Source of the DNA: Baffinella frigidus
Lineage: Eukaryota > Cryptophyceae > Cryptomonadales > Baffinellaceae
Length of the DNA: 11,804 nt
Assembly: GCA_026770585.1 (NCBI GenBank)
Contig: MU646823.1
Location: forward strand, 285,115-296,918
Direction of reading: 5' to 3'
A model generated the notes under the pieces. It had not been told where the DNA came from. It worked only from the letters and a program-made list of their open reading frames with translations, and did no database searches. A program made the translations under genes and the position numbers. Positions within the stretch are counted from its first letter, which is position 1; each line of letters begins with the position of its first letter. Shown piece after piece: positions 1 through 7,100 of this stretch.

Positions 1-53
1 GGGTTCAGGGTTTAGGGTTTAGGGTTTAGGGTTTAGGGTTTAGGGTTTAGGGT
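1..53 (+). repeat. Telomere-type TTTAGGG array, left end
   Basis: About seven near-perfect TTTAGGG units on the plus strand, adjoining and supplying the transporter stop codon at 54-56 on the minus strand. A left chromosome end would show CCCTAAA on this strand, so this is an interstitial array, possibly 3' UTR or intergenic. Confidence 0.9.
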
Positions 54-1205
54 TTAGGGAGGGTGGTGCTCCTGCTCATGGTGGTGGTGGGGCTCCCCAC
101 ACCAAGACCCGCCGTCAGCTACCAGAGAGGGGGGAAGGGACGGGAGGAAAGAGGGAGGGAGAGGGAGAGGGGGTGGGGGGAGGGAGGGAAGCAGAGGGCG
201 AGGGAGAGAGAGCGGCAGAGAGAGAGACAGAGAGAGACAGACAGAGAAAGAGAGAGAGATAGATAGAGAGAGAGGCAGACAGATAGAGAGATGAGGTGAG
301 AAGGCGCACCATCAGCCTCGGCGTCAACGGCCGATAGGCGAACACCCGTCATGTCCACGCCCACCGCGAGCGCCTGTGGGGTTTAGGATTTGGGGTTCGG
401 GAATCGGTGTTTAGGAATTAGGGTTTCGGGGTTAGGGTTTCGGGTTTCGGGTTTCGGGTTTCGGGTTTCGGGTTTCGGGGTTAGGGTTTAGGGTTTAGGG
501 GGGCGGGACCAGAAGGGCGCAGAGGAGGTAGGTGACTGAGTACACGCCCAGTGACCAGTCTATCTGCTTCAGGGTTTTGGGTTTAGGGTTTGGGTTTGGG
601 TTTGGGTTTAGGGTTTAGGGTTTAGGGTTGAGGATTGAGGGTTTGGGTTTAGGGTTTAGGGCCAGCAAGCTGCCCCCCCAGGAGGTTTCGCCAACCGAGT
701 GAGCGCCCCGGGACCACTCCATCTGGTGTAGGGTTTAGGGTTTCGGGGTACCCATCAGGTACAGGGTTTCTGGAGTCCATCAGTAGGCGCCCAGCAACCA
801 ATCCATCTGGTGTAGGGTTTAGGTCCTTTGGGGTTTGAGAACTCCCACCAACAGGTGGACTCCAACCCTTTCCGCAGGCTGGCTCGGCTTTGCTTCAAGC
901 ATCGAACCTTCGAACCTTCCGGGTGACGCTTGACGGTTGACATGGGTGCGTGGTAAAACACGGGCCCGCGGTACACCCTTGCAATGCTGCGGTATGAAAC
1001 CTTGTAACTTTACAATGTTGTGGTAGACTTGTAGCGCACGGACCGGCGCGGAGTCGCCAGCGGCGGCGAAGGCCAAGGCTGCGCCCCCCACTGCCGACAC
1101 CTCTCTCTCTCGCGCTCTCTCTGGCTCTCTCTCTCTCTCGCTCTCTCGCTCCCGCTCCATCTCTCGCGCTCTCTTTCACACACACACACACACAAACAAA
1201 CCCAC

Positions 1206-1246
<41 letters not shown>

Positions 1247-4167
1247 GCGCGCGCGCTGAGAAGGGAAGGGGAGGGGGCGCTGGACCGGGGCAGAGTCGCC
1301 GTCAGCGGCGGCGGCGAAGGCCGCGCCCCCAACAGCCGACGCCAGGATTGCAGCCACCCTCGCCAACGCCGCACACATTCTGTTCGCGAGGGGGTTGGGG
1401 TTTGAGGGTTGTGGTTTCGGGTTTAGGGGCAACACCGTGGGGTTGCGCCCCCCCTCCTCTCCTTGTATGTCAGAGAGAGAGAGAGAGAGAGGGCGAGAAA
1501 TAGAGAGGGAGAGAGAGAGAGGGCGAGAAATAGAGAGGGAAAGAGAGAGAGGGCGAGAGAGAGAGAGGGAGAGAGAGAGAGAGGGCGAGAAATAGAGAGG
1601 GAGAGAGAGAGAGGGCGAGAGAGCAGGGCGGGGAGAGCATGCGGTGAGCGTGCGGTGAGAAGAGATAGAGAGAAAGGGAGAGAAAGAGGGAGAGGGAGAG
1701 ATAGCGAGATAGCGAGAGACAGAGAGGGAGATAGCGGTAGAGAGCGGGGGGTGGCGGAGGTGCGGGAGGGAGACAGAGTGTTGAATGTAATTATTTATTC
1801 GCCCCTTCAATTTTCTTTACGTGTCCATTTTGCCGTCATCATAATTCGATGGGAGGGAGATAGAGAGAGAGAGAGAGGGAGAGACCCCAAGGCGGAAGTG
1901 CGATAGCGGGTGGGGAAGATCTCGGGCGTGAAGGTGTAGGTCACCTGCCAGCCCGCGCCAGATCACACGTCCAAATGTCAGATACAAGTCTTGATGTTCA
2001 TATTTGTACGCGCGGGCGTGGAAAGGACGAGGGGCTGCGTTCCGCCGCAAAGCACACATTCATTTAGTTCCACGAAACGAAACGTCGAGTCCAAAAATAA
2101 ATAAATGTAATTATGACGGATGGATTCCGAGAGGTGTCACCAGGAGGGGAGGACAGGTTGTACCAGGTGCCCCCTGCTGACCTGCCCCCGCTCAAGTTCA
2201 CGGATGTGTACGACACAGCCTGCATGTCAACTTTAGAGGGGAGGGGGGCGAGAGCGAGCGAGCGAGAGAGAGAGAGAGAGAGGGAGAGAGGGAGAGAGGG
2301 AGAGAGAGGTGACCGCCCAGAGCGCGGCGGTGTTGAAGTTGAGTGCGAGAGAAGACACGAGCATCGTGGCGTGGCTCGAGGTGATGGCAAACCCGAGGAT
2401 GCTCACGCTGCACCTGCCGCCCGCCGCGTGTGCAGGGTTACAGAGCCAGTGGTGTACTTTCTCTCCCACACTCACTGACCTTGACACCTCGCACAGCACG
2501 CCCGAGGCAACTTCCAAGTTGGAGAGGCAGCGGTGCCCGAACACCGCTGGCCGAGGACGATCGCGATCGTCCGCACCTGCTGGCATGCGCGAGGCGACAT
2601 CAAGACATCAAGACATCAAGAGAGGACATCACTCCTATTTTCAACCGTGAACCGTATACCCTCACACGCAAGGCAGTCACGACCGACCGTCTGGCTTCGG
2701 CGTCCGTTCACGAGCCCCAGCTACTTTCGTGTGCTGCAGGATGATGGAGAATCACCCGAAGACACTCGCGCAGCACCTGTCAAACGTTGACGGATGACTA
2801 CCAGGATGCGCAACCTTTGCCACTCCCGAGGACGCTGACGCGGCAACTTCCGCCAGGCGTGACCACCGCTCTACACGGGGTCTGCATGGGGGCGTGCAGA
2901 GCGGCTCGGGCAACGTTGCCCAAGGGACAAAGCGACGTGGAGGGGGCGGGGTTTGGGAGTTACATGGGGTCTACATGGGGGGGGCGTGTAGAGCGGCGCG
3001 GGCAACGTTACTCTACCTGGGCCGATCGGCAGGGTAGCCTTCGGACGTTGCCCAAAGGAGGTGGCCACGAGGGGGGGGCTATGTCCCTACGGTATTGCCT
3101 ACCGTAGAGCCCTATGGATTATTCACTTGTGGGTTGTTCACGAAATGCCTTTGTAGGCAGCTCCGAAGGCTACCTTGCCCCTGATGCCGTCGGGCACGGG
3201 TTCGCAGGATGTACCGTTGACTGCCTTCTGCGCCTGTTCTCGTCTGGGGAGCATCCTACTCCCAGGTATCACGGGGGGGTTCTTTTCGGGGGGGTCGCCC
3301 CGGGATCGAACGGCACTCAAAGACACGGAAGGTACCCGAGGGAGAAGGCCACGAGGAGGGGCCGCCGTCCCACCCGCTCCACCAGCGCCACCGCCGTCAA
3401 CGTCCCTGCGTTCGGGGTTACCGTTTGAGATTTGGGATTTGAGTTTAGGGTTGAAGACAGGCGGTGTCAGCGTCCGTGGCACGCGGCACCCACCCTCACG
3501 AAACGTTGGCTTCCGGGCGTGACCCCGCACTCGGGGCACGGACATGGCAACAAGGCAGGGTACGCCCCACCTCGGTGCCGAGGCAGGGGGGTACTCGCGC
3601 CTCGCCTCCAACGAGAGGCCTAGGAGCAAGTACCCGGGACTTGGCAAGAAGCCTCCCGAGAAACAAGCCTTGGGGGGCCGAGCCTCAAGAGCTGTCTTGA
3701 GTGCCACCCCCCCCGTCCAAATCATCAACACCGAGAGGGTTTGAGGTTGAGGGTTTAGGGTACCAGGGACTTGGCAGGCAACTGAGGTGAAGAGCGCCGC
3801 GTACGACTGCTGGGCCACAAACCCCCGCTCCTGTTGTAGGGTTCGGGGTTTAGGCCTAGGGTTTGGAGAGGACACCTCCTACCTCCAGGCGCGAACACCC
3901 CGCGCCATTTCGGCTTCCGGCGTGAGGGTTTGGGGTTTGGGGGTTGGGGGTTAGAGTATAGGAACCCCGGTTTTGAAATACTCCCTTTTCTGGCCCCGTG
4001 TGGCCCCGCGCCTTAGAAGCACTATCGGGCTTTTCGTGCCGTCAACTCCCGGGCTGGACCCCGCGAAAAGAGGTGGGTAGCGTACCTGGAAGTAGGATGC
4101 ACCCCAGACGGAAAAGCCGTAGAAGCCGTAGGCCAGCATGAACCAAAACGCCCCCGTCATTGCCAGC
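54..4167 (-). CDS. Transporter exons 11-19: TM7-TM12 and His-rich C-tail
   Basis: Exon 11 (4167-4086) is TM7 with AYGFYGFSVWGASYF. Exons 12 (3830-3764) and 13 (3405-3336) carry TM8 and the VERVGRRP loop, joined at CCT G|GG (VPG-TL). Exon 14 (2413-2314) covers TM9-TM10, ending NFNTAALWA. Exon 15 (1944-1886) supplies VTYTFTPEIFPTRYR. Exon 16 (1379-1286) is TM11 plus an Ala-rich loop. Exon 17 (563-510) starts TM12 (IDWSLGVYSV), and exon 18 (373-310) ends it. Exon 19 (118-54) follows a long CT tract and gives a GGSWCGEP-His tail; its TAA stop (56-54) is the first unit of the CCCTAAA array. If intron 18 is retained, the frame instead runs through the CT tract to a TAG at the exon 19 acceptor. Confidence 0.82.
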
Positions 4168-7100
4168 CTGCGTCACGTTACGGTTTCGGGTTTCGGGTTT
4201 AGGGTTTAGGGTTTAGGGTGTGGGGTTTAGGGTTTGCTGGGGGGGGGGAGGAGGTGACCTCCCGCGGAGCACGGCCGGGCCGAGCAGGGCACGCGAGAGA
4301 GAGAGGGGGCGAGAGGGAGAGCGAGGGAGAGAGATGGCGAGAGAGGAGGGAGTGTCTGGCGATCGGAGGGTCGGGGTGACGGTGAGGGTCAGCGGGGGGG
4401 CGACCTGCCGCGGAGCACACCCGGGCCGAGCAGGGCACGCATCTCCTCGCGCAGGGGCGCCCGCCTGCCGTCATCACCGTCAGCTTTGGGCTTTGGGCTT
4501 TGGGGTTTGGGGTTTGGGGATAATGGTGTGGGGTTTGGGGGTTTGGGGTTTGGGGGTTGTTTTTTGGGGGTTTGGTGGTTGGGGTTGGGGGTTTGGGGTT
4601 TGGGGGTTGGTAAGGGTCTGGGGTTTAGGGTGTAGGGTTTAGGATTTAGGGTTTGGGGTTTAGGGGTTCGGGTTTGTGGTAATGGTTGAGGATTTAGGGT
4701 GTAGGGTTGAGGGCGGGGGGAGGTTACCCGCTGGTGCTCGCGCGGAGCGATAATGGCGTCAGGCCTACTGGCAGCGCCACCTTGTTCAGGGGTTGCCGTT
4801 TAGGGTTGAGTGGGTAGGGGTTGGGGTTTAGGGGTTGGGGTTTACGGTTATAGGGTTTAGGGTTTAGGGTTTAGGGTTTATTGTTTATTGTTTAGGGTTT
4901 AGGGTCTAGGGTTTGGGGTTTAGGGTTTAGGGTTTAGGATTTGAGGTGTGGGGTTGAGGGTTGAGGCACCTTGTTGATCGCGGCCACGCGGGTGAGCACG
5001 CGGTGGCACTCCTGCGGGATTGAGAGGTTGGGGTTTTAAGGTTTGGTGTTTAGGGGATAGGGGTTAGTGGTTGGGGGTTAGGGGCGAGGGTTTAGGGTTT
5101 ATGGTTTATGGTTTAAGGTTTAGGGTGTAGAGTTTATGGCTTATGGCTTATGGTTTATGGTTTATGGTTTAGAGTTTATGGTTTATGGTGTATGGTTTAT
5201 GGTTGATGGTCTAGGGTTGAGGGTTGAGGGTTTAGATTTAGGAGGGCTCTCAGCGCGGCTGACAGACGCGAATCAGTGCGGGGACTCCACCATGAACCCT
5301 AAACCCCAAACCCTAAACCCTAAACCCTGAACCCGACACCCTATACCCTAAACCAGGTTCCGAGGGAGCCTCAATCCGAACCCCGAAGCCTGAACCCCAA
5401 AGCCTGCCCCCGAACCCGCGGAAATGCGCGCATTTGGCCAACAGTGAGCGGAGGGCGCCCAAACCATCTTTGGCCAACAGTCGGCGGAGGGCGCCCAAAC
5501 CATAAACCCTAACCCCAAAACCCAAAACCCTAAAACCGAAACGGACCTCAGCACGGCCGACAGAAGCGAGGAAGTGCGGGGACTCCATCATGAATGCCCG
5601 CAGCCCTGCGATTACCTGGTATGGGGGCCAGGTGTTGAGCGAGTTGGGTTCAGGGTTTTAGTTTCGGGTTCGGGGCCGCGATGATTTGCTTTGGGGGTTC
5701 GGGGTTCGGGGTAAGGGGTTGGGGTTAGAGGTTAGGGGTTAGGGGTTAGGGTTGGGCGGCTGTGTAGGTGGTTGGTTGGGTGGTGTGTTTGGGGAGGTGC
5801 ATGGAGTTTGGGCATGGATGACCAGATTTAGGGTTTAGTGTTTGAGGTTTAGGCACGGGTGTGGGGAGGGATCACCAGTTTCAGGGTTTAGGGTGTGTTC
5901 AGGGTTCGGGGTTCAGGGTTTATGCAGGGTTTGGAGTTTAGGCTTTGGGGTTCAGGGATTAGGGTTTCGGGTTTCGGGTTTCGGGTTTCGGGTTTGGGGT
6001 GACCAGGCCCGGGGAGCAGCAGAGCGCAACGTACACCCGCCACCCGGCACTCTCCATCAGCACCCACTGCGTTTAGGGTTCAGGGTTTGGTGTTTAGGGT
6101 GAGTGCTGAGGTTTTGGGGTTCAGGGTTTGGGGTTTGGGGTCTGGGGTGCAGGGTTCAGCGTTCAGGGTGCAGGGTTCAAAATTCAAGGTTCAGGGTTCA
6201 GGGTTCAAGTTTAGGGTTTAGGGTTTAGGGTTTACCGCGAGGCCGGTTTAAGAGAGGGATCCGAGGGTGGCGAAGAAAGGTCTGGAGCGAGATACCCTTT
6301 CTCATCTGCCCATTCTCATCTCGCCATTCTCATCTTCCATAGTACTTGAATAGGAGAAATTGCTGATTACTATTGTTATTGAATAGGAGAAATTTCATAG
6401 AGAAGACTAACATTTAAGTGGACCGAATAATTAAATGAGGTGTCTTTTCAAAAAAGTCTTTTCAGGTCTAGTGTTGAGTGTTTCGGGTTTCGGGTTTCGG
6501 GAGTCGGGTTGAAGGTTTCGGGGTTCGGGTGTAGTGTACCGCGAGGCCGGCCGAAGAGAGTGAGCCGAGGGTGGCGAAGACTGTCAGGAACGTTGTCATC
6601 CGCCCTGGTTTAGGGTTTATGGGTTAGGGGTTAGGGGTTAGGGGTTACGGGTTACGGGTGAGGGGTTAGGGATCAAGGGTTAGGGTTCAGGAATCAGGGG
6701 TTAGGGTGCGGTGTTCGGAGTTGAGGGTTGTGGTTTAGGGTTTAGGGTTCACAATTCAGGGTTTGGGGTGTAGGGTTTGGGGTGTAGGGTTCATGATTTA
6801 GAGTTTGGGGTTTCGGGGTGAGGGGTGAGGGTTTAGGTTCTGGGGTTGGGGGCTTGGGGCTTGGGGTTTGGGGTTGAGGGGTGAGGGGTGAGGGTTGAGG
6901 GGCAACCGCGCGACTTGGTGGGGATGTTCTCCAGAAAGATCGCAAAGTCAACCGCCAGGTTCCCGCCCAGCCCGAACCCCTGCAGGGCTTAGGCTTCAGG
7001 CTTCAGGGTGCTACGGAATGCCGTAATTGAGTGCCGCCGGAATGAGGGCGTCCACCCTTAGGGGACGCGGGCCGACGCGCGAGTCGTTTTGAACCTACTT

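Larger units (their letters stand above)
564..1285 (-). repeat. Transporter intron 16: CA/GT array, CT tracts, three exon echoes, telomere-like repeats
   Basis: 722 bases. In sense order: a GT/CA microsatellite (1256-1177), CT tracts to about 1102, an exon 16 echo (1101-1040), a roughly 29-base imperfect tandem repeat (about 1035-965, repeating TACAAG...CAXCATTG), unique DNA to about 830, an exon 17 echo (806-780), a second exon 17 echo (722-663), then CCCTAAA-type repeats to the exon 17 acceptor. It is the most heavily duplicated intron here. Confidence 0.8.
2414..3335 (-). repeat. Transporter intron 13: diverged duplications, palindromes and two exon 13 echoes
   Basis: 922 bases and the longest intron, with little telomere-like repeat. 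It holds two related blocks about 90 bases apart (2873-2917 and 2962-3009, each ending GGGCAACGTT), two echoes of the exon 13 end (about 3056-3085 and 2921-2942), an inverted pair GGCAGGGTAGCCTTCGGA (3032-3049) against 3162-3179, and a strong hairpin at 3088-3108. The stretch 2420-2780 looks unique apart from a triple ACATCAAG repeat near 2598-2620. Confidence 0.7.
5012..5546 (-). repeat. Transporter intron 7: exon 7 echo, 36-base tandem repeat, repeats in both orientations
   Basis: 535 bases. Sense order: telomere-like units (5536-5500), two 35-base copies with a 36-base period (5503-5469 and 5467-5433, 33 of 35 matching), GC-rich DNA, repeats, an exon 7 echo (5296-5245), then telomere-like units with TTTATGG variants (5095-5215 on plus). 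The parts at 5294-5360 and 5505-5535 carry CCCTAAA on PLUS, opposite to almost all the rest of this gene. Retaining the intron leaves exon 7's frame open down to about 5313. Confidence 0.8.

Noticed and set aside
63-266. Arg/Glu open frames over GA tracts, and Ser/Leu frames on the other strand (also at 1395-1906 and 1010-1810)
   Set aside because: They are simple-sequence translations (RERERE, SLSLSL) and lie inside introns of the transporter.
430-480. Regular repeats read as a CRISPR array or centromeric satellite
   Set aside because: Units are 7 bases long without spacers and belong to the telomere-type family.
2113-2230. A minus-strand reading AVSYTSVNLSGGR as exon 15, or as an exon 15 echo
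   Set aside because: Exon 1944-1886 gives the exact TPEIFPTRYR motif; base similarity here is only about 12 of 18 and could be chance.
3585-3660. The reading SPGYLLLGLSLEARR as transporter TM8
   Set aside because: It resembles the family's PGYLL, but no acceptor joins it in phase and exon 13 supplies the VERVGRRP motif cleanly; I read it as an exon 12 echo.
3138-3875. A 245-residue minus-strand open frame as one gene
   Set aside because: It runs through exons 12 and 13 partly out of frame and through intron 12; only the spliced reading gives transporter motifs.
5313-5591. A 92-residue open frame running from exon 7 through the 36-base tandem (ALRRLLAKDG units) as coding
   Set aside because: It looked like the family's post-ESPR helix, but exon 8 (ECHRVLTRVAAINK) fits better, joins in phase with clean splice sites, and this frame passes through telomere-type repeat.
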